DNA of 45,738 bases, from positions 1 through 45,738 of the IMG/VR virus record IMGVR_UViG_3300046804_002937. The stretch is one strand, 5' to 3'. A program made the translations under genes and the position numbers. This DNA is from a virus. Positions 7,166-15,801 of the stretch are shown here, piece by piece (positions within the stretch are counted from its first letter, which is position 1; every line of letters starts with the position of its first letter). Under the pieces are notes generated by a model. It saw nothing but the letters and a program-made list of their open reading frames with translations. It ran no database searches and had not been told where the DNA came from.

Positions 7166-8815
7166 TTATCGTTGTACTTCAGACCAAACTGCACCATCTT
7201 CAACAAATGTATTGGTTCGATTATCCACATCTACATGACCAGCCAAGATAATATCTCCAATGGATTCTTCCTCGATCATTTTTAGGTGTTCTTCGTTAAT
7301 TTTTCTTCGAACATTGACATTTGTCATATCATTGAAGAACTTCTGATCGGTCATCCAAGAAAATAGAACAAGACACATTACAAGATCGTCATTACTTCCC
7401 TCTTCAGCCTCATAAGAGACACCATTTGACACAAAAGTAGAAAGTTCTGAGATTAGATTATAATCAGTAATGATTAATTGTTGTCGTTCAATTAGATTTT
7501 TAAGTAGACTGCATCCAAGCCGTTTGACAGACTTGGTTGTTTTAATACCTCGACCGCTCTTTTGACCATATCCGAAGTTGACCAAGAGTTTTTTATTCAG
7601 TTTCGACTTACCATGCTCGACCGTAGAGAGGATATTCTCATATTCGTAGTCCTCGAATAGAATATCTGCAATCTGTTGACCATTATCATTTGTTTCGATT
7701 AGTTGAAGCGCACTATTATAGTATGTTCCGACCTGTTTCAAAATCGCAGGATAAACTAGTGGACTAATCTCGTTGTCTTTGTATGTTGCAACGACTTTAT
7801 ATGGTAGAGCGGTTGCGTCGACGATGACAAAGGCTGAATAGTCTAATCCCTTTCCCCGAGAAGTATCAACCACACTGAAATATAGATGTTCTGGCTTTAC
7901 TTCTTCGTAGATTGACAAGCCCTCAATTCCAGCGTTTGTTTGAGGTTTTGTAAACGCCAATTGCCTCAATGCCATTGCGCTGATTAGTGTTCCAGAGGAG
8001 CCGAGGAACTCGCACTCCATTTCTTGCATATACTTCTGTTCACCGAGAATGCGTAACTGATCATCAGCCCATGCTTGATCTCTTCCAGGCACCTGACGCC
8101 AGTTTGCTTCAACATGTACAAACCCATTTTGACCATCAACAGCCTCGGTCCACATTCGATAAAAGTGATTCATGCCGTTCGGTGTCGATGAGATCAAAAT
8201 CTTAGACTGTGTACCAGAAGAAATGGTTGGGTAAACAGAAGTAAAGAATTCGTCAGCGATGTTACTTGGCACGAATGCAAACTCGTCAAGATAGACGAGA
8301 GAGATGGAGTAACCACGAATTGCGCTTGATGCGGTTGAGTTGGCGAGAACACGGCAACCGTTTTCTAATTCAATGTCACCTTTGTTCCATGTTTTCACAC
8401 CCTGCTGAATCCACATTGGCAATGCTTCATAAGCAAGTTTAATGCGCGCTAGAATTTCTCTGGAGGTGCTGGCTTTATTTGCAAGAATAGCAACGGTCTT
8501 GTCAGTATTGAAAAGAATGTACCAAAGAATGTAACCGACGATAATCGTGGTCTTACCAACCTGACGACCTGCCTTTAAAATTACACGACGATTGCCGTGA
8601 ATCTTTTGTACAACTTCTTTCTGGAATGGATACAGATTGATCTGCACAAAACCTTTATCAAGCGTGACGATCTTGACATAGTTTTGAATGAAGTAGTCTG
8701 GATCTTTTGCGCACTTGACATACTCACGGACTTGATCTTCCGTAAGTTGCATTGGCATATTGACTCTCTTGAGTTTTGGGTTCCCAAGATAATGTTTTAG
8801 TTTACTCAGACTCAT
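7166..8815 (-). CDS. gp17: Terminase large subunit gp17 (packaging ATPase and nuclease)
   Basis: Motor that pumps DNA into the prohead and cuts the concatemer. The 549 residues (T4 gp17 is 610) show all ATPase motifs: adenine-binding YPFQKEV (62-68), Walker A AGRQVGKTT (82-90), Walker B VYLDEFAF (174-181) with Asp177 and catalytic Glu178, and coupling motif SSTPNG (209-214). The C-terminal RNase H-like nuclease has Asp318 in VVDTSRGKG, a Glu near 374 (LIETND) and Asp476/477 in SNDDLVM. The gene overlaps gp16 by 14 bases and has only a weak ribosome site, so translation is probably coupled to gp16. Confidence 0.97.
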   Translation of the reverse strand: MSLSKLKHYLGNPKLKRVNMPMQLTEDQVREYVKCAKDPDYFIQNYVKIVTLDKGFVQINLYPFQKEVVQKIHGNRRVILKAGRQVGKTTIIVGYILWYILFNTDKTVAILANKASTSREILARIKLAYEALPMWIQQGVKTWNKGDIELENGCRVLANSTASSAIRGYSISLVYLDEFAFVPSNIADEFFTSVYPTISSGTQSKILISSTPNGMNHFYRMWTEAVDGQNGFVHVEANWRQVPGRDQAWADDQLRILGEQKYMQEMECEFLGSSGTLISAMALRQLAFTKPQTNAGIEGLSIYEEVKPEHLYFSVVDTSRGKGLDYSAFVIVDATALPYKVVATYKDNEISPLVYPAILKQVGTYYNSALQLIETNDNGQQIADILFEDYEYENILSTVEHGKSKLNKKLLVNFGYGQKSGRGIKTTKSVKRLGCSLLKNLIERQQLIITDYNLISELSTFVSNGVSYEAEEGSNDDLVMCLVLFSWMTDQKFFNDMTNVNVRRKINEEHLKMIEEESIGDIILAGHVDVDNRTNTFVEDGAVWSEVQR

Positions 8816-9212
8816 TCTTTAACTGCTTTAATAGATCAGCAGTACTGCCGACGAATACGGCTTTGTCTACGGAAATATTTGTTGGACCTGCTGCCTGTTC
8901 CGCTTTTTGCGGATTTAATTCTTTTTGCTGCTTTTGAAGAATCATTAGTTTCTCTGTCACATCAGAGAGATTCTTGATCATATTTGCAGCAACTTCGTAT
9001 GCTCTTGGATGCTGCGATTCTTTTGCAACTTCTAAAATCCCATCTAACGCTTCGTTTCCTTTTTCAATGAGATTATAATAATTAGCACGAGAATAATGAG
9101 CATCTGGATTATCTTCCTCGGACTGGTGGATGGTAATAGGTTTGTCCTCTCGCACCACAGGAACATAATCCGTATTCAGTATATCGGCAAGGTTTTTGTC
9201 TACTTCACTCAT
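8802..9212 (-). CDS. gp16: Terminase small subunit gp16
   Basis: Regulator of DNA packaging that forms a ring and stimulates gp17. The product has 136 residues (T4 gp16 is 164). A short variable N-terminus is followed by the conserved helical core (about 40-100): HYSRANYYNLIEKGNEALDG, then HPRAYEVAANMIKNLSDVTE, then KLMILQKQQKEL. The C-terminus is predicted to contact gp17. The start overlaps the gp15 stop as ATGA, and the 3' end overlaps gp17 by 14 bases. This supports coupled translation of the terminase pair. Confidence 0.92.
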   Translation of the reverse strand: MSEVDKNLADILNTDYVPVVREDKPITIHQSEEDNPDAHYSRANYYNLIEKGNEALDGILEVAKESQHPRAYEVAANMIKNLSDVTEKLMILQKQQKELNPQKAEQAAGPTNISVDKAVFVGSTADLLKQLKNESE

Positions 9213-10207
9213 ACAATATTAGGAAATTCTTCTATAAGGGTATCATAACCAAATGCAGTATTAGCATTGGCAGTATTTGGATTTGGATTGATTGTAATAT
9301 TATTCAATTGGAAATCGTTTGTGGAGAATGAAACAATGTTATATGCAGCATTTGAATCAACACCAGTGATATATCTACCTGTTTTGAGAATGCCAGAAAC
9401 ATTATTAACAACCAATGTATTGCTGTCTGGTGACCAAGACTTCACATATGCTGTGACATTTGCAGCACTCAACGATCGACCTTCATAAACCAACTCACCA
9501 GCAAGGTAAGTTCCTTGACCGCTTGTGACTGTTAATGAGCGGAAGTTTTCTAGATCGAAGAAACTATTAAATGTATTTGCAGTCGCTTTGCGAATGACAT
9601 CGCGATTAATAATCGGACCAAACATATAGCCTTTAGCAGTAAATGTCAAAGTCCAAATGATAACTCTGATTGGATCTGCACCACCAACATCTTCAACATC
9701 TTGTTGCACTGATTGAAGAATAAATGGGATATCTGTTTTTTGATCAGCCAAACCAAGAAAATCGACTTTCATCGTATAGTCTGGATTGAAGTATGGAAGA
9801 ATTTGTTCAATAATTTGAGTGCCATCTTCAACATTGCGAACATAAATGCTTAATGTGAAATCAAAATTATATGGTGTTGTGCGAATTGATTTTACATTGT
9901 TTGCATCACCAGCAGAAAAACTATCAACAAACAAACTTCGTTTGCGAGTTGGGTCATATGTAATTGCGCTCAACTCAAATCCCATTCTTGGAAGAGTGAT
10001 GCCAACTTCTTTGGTCAACTCAGGGTCTTGTGTGATTCTTTGATAAAACTTTTCTTTCTGTGAGTACATCAATGGAACATTGACGCGCTCAATTTCTTGT
10101 GTGCCTGCTTTGTTATATCGCTTCAGTGTAATATCATTGAACATCGTGCCAAAGGCAACGACCATCTTGCGCACAATGCGATGATAAAAATGTTGTTGAC
10201 CAAACAT
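9209..10207 (-). CDS. gp15: Tail completion / sheath stabiliser protein gp15
   Basis: Hexameric tail terminator that caps tube and sheath and joins the tail to the neck. The T4 gp15 pattern is visible: N-terminal FGTMFNDITLKRY (19-31), VPLMYSQKEKFYQRI (44-58), TLPRMGFELSAITYD (71-85) and EQILPYFNPDYTMKVDF (134-150). At 332 residues it is longer than T4 gp15 (272). The extra part (about 232-293) is a beta-rich module, GTYLAGELVYEGRSL to ITGVDSNAAYNIVS, that is clearly related to one in the adjacent gp14. It overlaps gp14 by one base and gp16 by four. Confidence 0.93.
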   Translation of the reverse strand: MFGQQHFYHRIVRKMVVAFGTMFNDITLKRYNKAGTQEIERVNVPLMYSQKEKFYQRITQDPELTKEVGITLPRMGFELSAITYDPTRKRSLFVDSFSAGDANNVKSIRTTPYNFDFTLSIYVRNVEDGTQIIEQILPYFNPDYTMKVDFLGLADQKTDIPFILQSVQQDVEDVGGADPIRVIIWTLTFTAKGYMFGPIINRDVIRKATANTFNSFFDLENFRSLTVTSGQGTYLAGELVYEGRSLSAANVTAYVKSWSPDSNTLVVNNVSGILKTGRYITGVDSNAAYNIVSFSTNDFQLNNITINPNPNTANANTAFGYDTLIEEFPNIV

Positions 10208-11094
10208 TATGGCTCACCAAATGGATTGACTTCTGTGAAATCAATAATATTATCTGCTTCTGTTTCAATGCGCGAATTATCTTCAATATTTTCAGCGTTG
10301 GCATTATTCATGGTGTCTGGTGCTGATGCAAGTGTCCATGTAGCATTACTGGAAACGCCTTTGATTGCAACATTACCAGTAAATGCGCCGTAAAAGTTTC
10401 GAACCTTGAGTGTGTGGTTTGGTAAGTTCCAATCAGCAACAATACCTTTTGCAGTTGCTGATGCAAGATTTGCACCTTGGTACACTTGCTCAAGATGGAT
10501 ATATGATCCAGTGCCGCCTGCATTTAAATCAAGGTTCATTGCAAATGCTTGAATATCACCGATACGGTCGATTTCATCTACGCCAGTTTGAAGCAACTCA
10601 CCATTATACTTAAATGCTTCGACTGTTAATCCATACATGTATGGATTTCTAGAATCGCGACCCAATTGAAAAAAGTTTTTTTCATCTTCAACAAACTTAA
10701 TTTCCATCAACTTATATTGAATTGGTAGATACAACAAGTCGCCTTCTTTTGGCGTATGGTGTGTATCTGGAAATCTTTTCATGATAAATTTTTCAAATGT
10801 TCGACGAGCGATGCAGAGTTTAGCAGTTTCTTGGATGTCTAATCCAAACTTACCAAAAAATTCTTTATTGCCTTCATAGTCTTGGAAACTTTCCAAATAC
10901 ATTTCGATTTTGATCGCAGTGTCGTACATCTTTACTGGATCATCACCAAACAATTCATCTGTCGATGATTGTGATCGGCGAGGCAAATAATAGACATCGA
11001 TGCCGTGATTCTTGATTGACTCGATGATCAAGTCTTCAAGTAATAACTGCTCAGTCTTTGCGTTCTGGTTATTGAAATAGACGCTGGTTGGCAT
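10207..11094 (-). CDS. gp14: Neck protein gp14
   Basis: Head-completion (neck) protein that closes the filled head and forms the tail docking site with gp13. The 295 residues (T4 gp14 is 256) begin MPTSVYFNNQNAKTEQLLLE. They contain the family segments DIIIES-like helix, GIDVYYLPRR (31-40), AIKIEMYLESFQDYEG (60-75), DIQETAKLCIARRTFEKF (86-103) and EGDLLYLP (117-124). The C-terminal part (about 196-257) is the module shared with gp15. An Asn/Glu/Asp-rich tail ending NPFGEP follows. It lies one base after gp13. Confidence 0.93.
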   Translation of the reverse strand: MPTSVYFNNQNAKTEQLLLEDLIIESIKNHGIDVYYLPRRSQSSTDELFGDDPVKMYDTAIKIEMYLESFQDYEGNKEFFGKFGLDIQETAKLCIARRTFEKFIMKRFPDTHHTPKEGDLLYLPIQYKLMEIKFVEDEKNFFQLGRDSRNPYMYGLTVEAFKYNGELLQTGVDEIDRIGDIQAFAMNLDLNAGGTGSYIHLEQVYQGANLASATAKGIVADWNLPNHTLKVRNFYGAFTGNVAIKGVSSNATWTLASAPDTMNNANAENIEDNSRIETEADNIIDFTEVNPFGEP

Positions 11095-11095
11095 T

Positions 11096-11857
11096 TTATC
11101 CTACCAAGAATGGAATTGGTTCTTCGTAAGTGTCGCGGAGTTTGGCTTCCAGTTTGTCAATTTCTTCAGATGCTTCAGTCCAAATCTTATCACCTTGAAT
11201 GATCAATCCACCTGGAAGAACATAGTTGCCATATTTCTTGAGGTTCTCGCCCCATTGACGCTTGAACAACTGTGCGGTATATTCTTTCACCCAAATTTCA
11301 TTAAACACCGCTCCATATACATCTGGGTCAAGAATACGAATGCATTCGAATACCATATAGTTACCAGGATTAAATCTCTTCGCCATTTCGATCTGCAGAG
11401 TTAGTTTGTGAGTATTCTTATTAAATGTATATGGATACTCGCCTGTGATAATCATATCAAGCATTGACAAATGCTCGCGAGCGATCACATAGTAGGTATA
11501 TGACGAGGATGTTAGGTTATAAAAATCGTTGAGGCGCAATTGATAGTTGATATCAAAGATGTTAAAGCCAGCCGATGAAGTTGATGACTGTGTTGATCCA
11601 GTGTATGGAAATACTTTTGAAACACCAATAATATTATCGCAAAGGGTCAAATACTTATTATCAATATCTGCTTGTGTTAATTTGTGAGCAAGCCAAACTC
11701 GCTCGGTTCCACCGAAATGATATTGTTGAAAGTACTGTAATGCATCGTCAATACGATCTTCTAACTGATCGTCATCGACATTAATATCAATTACAGGAAA
11801 TCCAAGTTTACGGAGACAGTATTCTTTTAATTCGGCGCGAGAATATGGATGAGCCAT
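11096..11857 (-). CDS. gp13: Neck protein gp13
   Basis: Head-completion protein that acts with gp14 at the portal after packaging. The 253 residues (T4 gp13 is 309) begin MAHPYSRAELKEYCLRKLGF. They hold the family block DDDQLEDRIDDALQYFQQYH (28-47) and the conserved middle and end regions IIGVSKVFPYTG, AREHLSMLDMII, LQIEMAKRFNPGNYMVFEC, WVKEYTAQLFKRQWGENLKK and LPGGLIIQGDKI. GAGG lies 6 bases before the ATG. A possible late promoter box (ACTAAATA) is about 25 bases upstream, between this gene and the glycosyltransferase cassette. It may restart transcription of the morphogenetic genes. Confidence 0.95.
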   Translation of the reverse strand: MAHPYSRAELKEYCLRKLGFPVIDINVDDDQLEDRIDDALQYFQQYHFGGTERVWLAHKLTQADIDNKYLTLCDNIIGVSKVFPYTGSTQSSTSSAGFNIFDINYQLRLNDFYNLTSSSYTYYVIAREHLSMLDMIITGEYPYTFNKNTHKLTLQIEMAKRFNPGNYMVFECIRILDPDVYGAVFNEIWVKEYTAQLFKRQWGENLKKYGNYVLPGGLIIQGDKIWTEASEEIDKLEAKLRDTYEEPIPFLVG

Positions 11858-11881
11858 TGGAAACCTCGGAACATTATTGTA

Positions 11882-11889
11882 TATTTAGT
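11882..11889 (-). promoter_or_regulatory. Possible late promoter box upstream of gp13
   Basis: The minus strand reads ACTAAATA, a partial match to TATAAATA, 24 bases before the gp13 ATG in the 33-base gap after the glycosyltransferase gene. It stands at the junction between the accessory cassette and the conserved neck-tail-head block. Confidence 0.4.
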
Positions 11890-11890
11890 A

Positions 11891-12637
11891 TTATTCGACC
11901 AGCACACCATCTCGCGATGTGTAGTTCTTATCAGGGTCCATATGCGCAAAATACTCGTATCTCGGCTCATTTGGAAGGATTCGTTTACCTGTCGAAACCT
12001 CACCAATATGTTCGATCAAATGCTCGCCATTTGAGCCTTTTAGAGTCGCTGAGTACATCTTCTCTGCCCACTCCAGATATACCATAATCATTCCTTCGTT
12101 TAGATTAAATCCCCAATATTCTTGACATGGATATTCAATAATGTTTCTACGATATAAAGAGAATATGATCGGAAAGGTTTTGGTATTTTTAGAATAGTAG
12201 AAATTGCCTATCTGAGTGTCTGTTTCTTCTATCTTCGATTCAGTTTCGTGAAAGTACCACGGCTGTCGTTGTAGCACCACCGAAGCCATTTTAGGATCTG
12301 TTTCTAAAACTTGAATTAGATCATCTATCTTGATTGGCTTGAGCAGTACGACATCGTCCTCTTGATGCAAAATGTAATCGTAATCTTGAGTCTTTAGCCA
12401 ATTCCAAAATGCCGACCAAGTAACTGATAATCCTTTGTTTTCGGGATTTAGCCAGTAGAGCATTCCATGCGTCTTGCAAAGTAAATCGAAAATATAGTTA
12501 TTTCGAGTTCGCGGATAGTCATCGACGATCAACCGAGTGACCTCATGATTCCCATAATCTAATAATTTCCAAGACTCAATAGTCTTGGTTAGATAGTGAA
12601 GGCGATTCGTCGAAAAGACCACATGAAGAATTTTCAT
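11891..12637 (-). CDS. Putative GT-A type glycosyltransferase (248 aa)
   Basis: Probable sugar transferase. The N-terminus MKILHVVFSTNRLHYLTKTI is the first strand-helix of a GT2-like nucleotide-sugar fold. NKGLSVTWSAFW (67-78) lies where GT2 enzymes carry their conserved second block. YILHQEDDVV (88-97) provides the metal-binding acidic triad (EDD, 93-95). GFNLNEGMIMVYLEW near residue 180 may be the acceptor-side element. It is the last gene of a six-gene decoration cassette (16512-11891) and overlaps the preceding oxygenase gene by one base. Donor sugar and acceptor are unknown. Virion protein, host surface or phage DNA are all possible, with fibre proteins favoured by context. Confidence 0.7.
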   Translation of the reverse strand: MKILHVVFSTNRLHYLTKTIESWKLLDYGNHEVTRLIVDDYPRTRNNYIFDLLCKTHGMLYWLNPENKGLSVTWSAFWNWLKTQDYDYILHQEDDVVLLKPIKIDDLIQVLETDPKMASVVLQRQPWYFHETESKIEETDTQIGNFYYSKNTKTFPIIFSLYRRNIIEYPCQEYWGFNLNEGMIMVYLEWAEKMYSATLKGSNGEHLIEHIGEVSTGKRILPNEPRYEYFAHMDPDKNYTSRDGVLVE

Positions 12638-13194
12638 CAGTATGCAGTACTAAAAAAGAATGTCTGGAATAGGCGACCTGTTTGTAGATTATTACCAAAA
12701 TAATCCACAGAAGCATGATAGAGATTGCCGCGATATAAAACAATTCGATTATATTTGTTTGCTACATAATCGGTTTGTTCCCACTTTGTATAATCATAAC
12801 CATCAAGATATGGTGCAGTGTTATCGGTGCGCGCATCTTCGCCTGTGGCTTTAAACCGATACAATGCAGTGCCGCCAGATAATGGTGCGTCGGGAGTTAG
12901 ATAGCAAACTCCAGCCCAAGTATTAAAACTATCAGCATGAATCCAGGTGCGGTCTGCGCTTGTACATAATTGAAATGCTCCAGTATATCCCGAATCCTCA
13001 TGCCAATTTGTAATCACTCCACCAGCATTTTGTATGATGTGTTGAATTGATGCTTTTAGATCTTCTGGAAGCCATGGCTTTGTGCGAATGCCAGGATAGT
13101 TACCCTTTACTTCGAATGGTTGATTGAGCGCATAGTTACGAACTGCATCTGGATCTTGATAAAAATCATCAACGATAATTAAATTTGTTTTCAT
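12637..13194 (-). CDS. DUF6445-like 2OG-Fe(II) oxygenase-fold protein
   Basis: The product has 185 residues from the ATG at 13194. The start is set by GAGGTGG 3-6 bases upstream, and a longer in-frame reading to 13254 would overlap the previous gene without a ribosome site. The N-terminus NLIIVDDFYQDPDAVRNYAL and YPGIRTKPW are typical of the DUF6445 family. An iron-binding facial triad of the jelly-roll dioxygenase fold can be read: His86 and Asp88 in WIHADSFNTWAGVCYLTP, and His160 in LYRGNLYHAS. Arg174 in QTGRLFQTFFF is placed to bind 2-oxoglutarate. All key residues appear intact, so an active hydroxylase is plausible. It sits between glycosyltransferases. Substrate unknown. Confidence 0.62.
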   Translation of the reverse strand: MKTNLIIVDDFYQDPDAVRNYALNQPFEVKGNYPGIRTKPWLPEDLKASIQHIIQNAGGVITNWHEDSGYTGAFQLCTSADRTWIHADSFNTWAGVCYLTPDAPLSGGTALYRFKATGEDARTDNTAPYLDGYDYTKWEQTDYVANKYNRIVLYRGNLYHASVDYFGNNLQTGRLFQTFFFSTAY

Positions 13195-13202
13195 AATCCA
13201 CC

Positions 13203-13955
13203 TCAATAATACATAAATCTTGCGCTGGTTCCATCCCAACCGCAAACTTTCCAATCTGTCTCAATAATCTTGTCTTGATACTGCCGAGTGAGATAATACG
13301 AGAGAGTCTCAATGTCATAGTGGATCATTGATGGCTGTTTGAGAAAATGAACCACGGCTTCATTTATATCTATGAATTTTTCCAGATGCATAGAGCCAAA
13401 TGCATACAGCACTGTACAGTACTGGTGTATTCTATTATTTCCTTGGAGTTGCCGACGATCAATAAATGAATAATTCCAAGAGTCATTCCATTCAAAATTC
13501 ATCGGTTTTTTGAAAAATATCTTATCTTTATTTTCTTCAGTGAACAAAGACCCGTCAAAATTAAAATGGAAATATCGACCGCAACCCTTCACCACAAAAT
13601 CATATTGTTCGATATATTTCTTGTACTGTTTGTAGTAGGTATTCAGAAGTAATGACTCACAGAGACTTTTATTTGGATGATTGTTGACAATTTCAAACGC
13701 CTCACCAGACAGTTCCTTGAGTGGAATAAATTCTACATTCAGAAAATAACTGAGTAGCGATTTGTATTCTTGATAATCTTCAGAAGAATCTACGAGAACA
13801 ATCTTTGCTTTTGGGAATGCATTGTGGATCGAATTCACTGTAAAGATCGTGTGGCGAAATCGCTCATCAGCCGAAAACACCGTTCGAACTGGACTATATG
13901 TCAGTGGTGCATTGCGAGTTTGAATTGACGACCCAACAACGAAGATCTCACTCAT
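13203..13955 (-). CDS. Putative glycosyltransferase-like protein (250 aa)
   Basis: The assignment is tentative. RHTIFTVNSIHNAFPKAKIV followed by LVDSSEDYQEY (about 34-65) resembles the first strand-helix-strand unit of a nucleotide-sugar transferase fold. NKSLCESLLLNTYYKQYKKY (about 94-113) and VVKGCGRYFHFNF (about 121-133) resemble the KSLGE and K-x-SGRY motifs of bacterial surface-sugar transferases such as the HtrL/WlaTC group. There is no clear DxD. It overlaps the GT4 gene by 8 bases and is followed 8 bases later by the DUF6445-like oxygenase, so it shares the decoration operon. It could instead be a non-enzymatic protein of the same fold. Confidence 0.45.
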   Translation of the reverse strand: MSEIFVVGSSIQTRNAPLTYSPVRTVFSADERFRHTIFTVNSIHNAFPKAKIVLVDSSEDYQEYKSLLSYFLNVEFIPLKELSGEAFEIVNNHPNKSLCESLLLNTYYKQYKKYIEQYDFVVKGCGRYFHFNFDGSLFTEENKDKIFFKKPMNFEWNDSWNYSFIDRRQLQGNNRIHQYCTVLYAFGSMHLEKFIDINEAVVHFLKQPSMIHYDIETLSYYLTRQYQDKIIETDWKVCGWDGTSARFMYY

Positions 13956-14955
13956 AAAATTTGCCGCTAATCAGTCTTTGAATATACTGATGATGCTTCT
14001 CGTGGATTTTTTCATCTGAGAATTGTTCGCCATGAGCGCGACAATCAATCGAAGCAATTCTATCTTCTTCAATATTCTTCATTGCGTTCAGAATATCAGA
14101 AAAGTTTTTGCAACGATATCCAGTCTCACCTTCTTTAACGATCTCTGGGAATGCACCCCAATCTGTGGTGATCACTGGAGTGCCAGAAAGTGCTGCTTCA
14201 ATGATCATGTTGCCGAATGGTTCGAGATAGTATGTCAGACCAAACAATGCTTTGGCTTTGCTCATCAATTTTTTGCGTTCTTCTGGACCAACATATCCAA
14301 CGCATTCAACATGCGATGGAACTGATGGATATCCCATTTCTTGTAAAGTTCCTGGACCAGCAATGATGAGTTTCTTTCCAAGTTTCTCTGTGGCTTGAAT
14401 TGCGAGATGCACACCCTTTGATTCACAGACTCGACCAAAATACAAATAGTAATCGTCTTTGTAGTATTCGCATTTGAATTCGGAGAGTGTGAATGGGTTT
14501 CCGATCACAGCGTCGTACCATGATGGTTCCATCAGCATTCCACGCTCACCATAGAAATAATGCATATTGGCATAGGAAGTGAAAATTCTAAACGGAGCAA
14601 ACACTCCACTGGAACGATAACCAATTGATGGCTCAACGACTTTGCACTCTGGATTCATATCGCATGCAAGTCGATTATCAACACCAAAGAAACATGAGAT
14701 AATATCACCAGGCTCTGATCGTTGTTTGATCGCTTCGCCTGCGGCACGATTAAATGCTATAGAGTCGTTACCTTCATCGAGTGGTGGAACATCTACATGC
14801 TCACAGTCCACATCAGCACCTTCGATGCCATAATGGACCATGCCATATTTCTTGGACAACTGATTGATGTATTTCCAACCATGGACCGCGAATGGGTCCA
14901 TGCGATTTTTCAGACTCGTTGGATTACGAGGATTAACAAGAACATGAATTTTCAT
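13948..14955 (-). CDS. GT4-family glycosyltransferase (GT-B fold, 335 aa)
   Basis: Retaining sugar transferase of the Glycos_transf_1 type. The C-terminal half shows the nucleotide-sugar domain: YLYFGRVCESKGVHLAIQAT (170-189), KKLIIAGPG (194-202), VECVGYVGPEERKKLMSKAK (216-235), and the E-x7-E signature in LEPFGNMIIEAALSGTPVI (Glu245 and Glu253), then DWGAFPEIVKEGETGY. The N-terminal half is the acceptor-binding domain and is short. Such enzymes usually extend glycans on lipid or protein carriers. It is preceded by the sulfotransferase-like gene and overlaps the next gene. This is the clearest enzyme assignment of the cassette; donor and acceptor are not visible. Confidence 0.88.
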   Translation of the reverse strand: MKIHVLVNPRNPTSLKNRMDPFAVHGWKYINQLSKKYGMVHYGIEGADVDCEHVDVPPLDEGNDSIAFNRAAGEAIKQRSEPGDIISCFFGVDNRLACDMNPECKVVEPSIGYRSSGVFAPFRIFTSYANMHYFYGERGMLMEPSWYDAVIGNPFTLSEFKCEYYKDDYYLYFGRVCESKGVHLAIQATEKLGKKLIIAGPGTLQEMGYPSVPSHVECVGYVGPEERKKLMSKAKALFGLTYYLEPFGNMIIEAALSGTPVITTDWGAFPEIVKEGETGYRCKNFSDILNAMKNIEEDRIASIDCRAHGEQFSDEKIHEKHHQYIQRLISGKFYE

Positions 14956-14969
14956 AACAAAACCAAAAA

Positions 14970-15791
14970 TTATAATGAATCGTATAGTGCCTTATCTTCG
15001 GCGTAGAATTCTAAAAGTTTATCTTTAATTTCTTGTGAGAGATCATCTGCAGTCACATTGATCGCGCGATTTAATGTAATAGTATCATCATATAATGATG
15101 CATCAATATTATATCTTGCACAAATATCAGAAAGAAATCCCATATAATTATCATATTTGTATATGTGATTAATATTTTGCCCTTGGTGTTTTAGCCAATT
15201 TGTTTGTGGCTGATAAGTTACAGAAATCATTTGATGTCTTTCTGGCGCAAAATGCCCAATATTATCGATAAATGCATCATTTAAATCTCTTAAAATGATA
15301 TCTTTCAAATTTGGGGGCAAGGGAGGATCCATAGGCGGAGCGTTTTCAATTGTATTTTGTATTTCTGTTACTGTCTCATTGAATGATTGAAGTCGTTTTT
15401 CATATTCTCTATTATGGATTCTACTTCTACTTTCGTCAAAACATGATATGATTCTAAAAATTGGATCTAAACATATTCCATATACATCATATTCACTAAT
15501 CGGAAATTGTAAAAGATTTGCATCAATTAAATTTTGGATATTTGGTGCTTCGCTATTAATACCTAGATCGCTGATTATCGATTTAACTTTTTTTATTGTT
15601 TCTTGGGGTGTATTTGTTTCTGATATCTGAGCGATGGCTGCTAATGAATTCAACCCTTCTTGGGTTGGTTGATTATTGAAAAACCAAGTTACAGGTATAG
15701 ATTGAGATCTCAAAAATCTTTCCATTAACTGTTTATAGTCTGCTCCAGGAACAGATAAACAAATAATTTTTTTAGTGTTATCGATAAACAT
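14970..15791 (-). CDS. Sulfotransferase-like protein with altered PAPS loop
   Basis: The product has 273 residues. Several segments follow the order seen in Sulfotransfer_2-type proteins: an N-terminal strand KKIICLSVPGADYKQLMERF (7-26) where the PAPS loop would be, LDPIFRIISCFDES (108-121) like the RDPxxRxxS motif, QTNWLKHQGQNINHIYKYDN (196-215) like the Q-x-W/YL region, and a final FYAEDKALYDSL (262-273) like the family's closing YxxDxxLY. The loop lacks the usual Lys-Thr/Ser residues (PGADYK instead of PKTAGTS), so PAPS binding may be lost. The assignment rests on weak patterns. It lies among glycosyltransferases, which fits glycan sulfation, or a binding role if inactive. Confidence 0.45.
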   Translation of the reverse strand: MFIDNTKKIICLSVPGADYKQLMERFLRSQSIPVTWFFNNQPTQEGLNSLAAIAQISETNTPQETIKKVKSIISDLGINSEAPNIQNLIDANLLQFPISEYDVYGICLDPIFRIISCFDESRSRIHNREYEKRLQSFNETVTEIQNTIENAPPMDPPLPPNLKDIILRDLNDAFIDNIGHFAPERHQMISVTYQPQTNWLKHQGQNINHIYKYDNYMGFLSDICARYNIDASLYDDTITLNRAINVTADDLSQEIKDKLLEFYAEDKALYDSL

Positions 15792-15801
15792 TAATTTCTC
15801 T

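Noticed and set aside
13195-13254. 20-residue N-terminal extension of the DUF6445-like protein
   Set aside because: It would overlap the end of the previous gene without a ribosome site, while the ATG at 13194 has GAGGTGG directly upstream.
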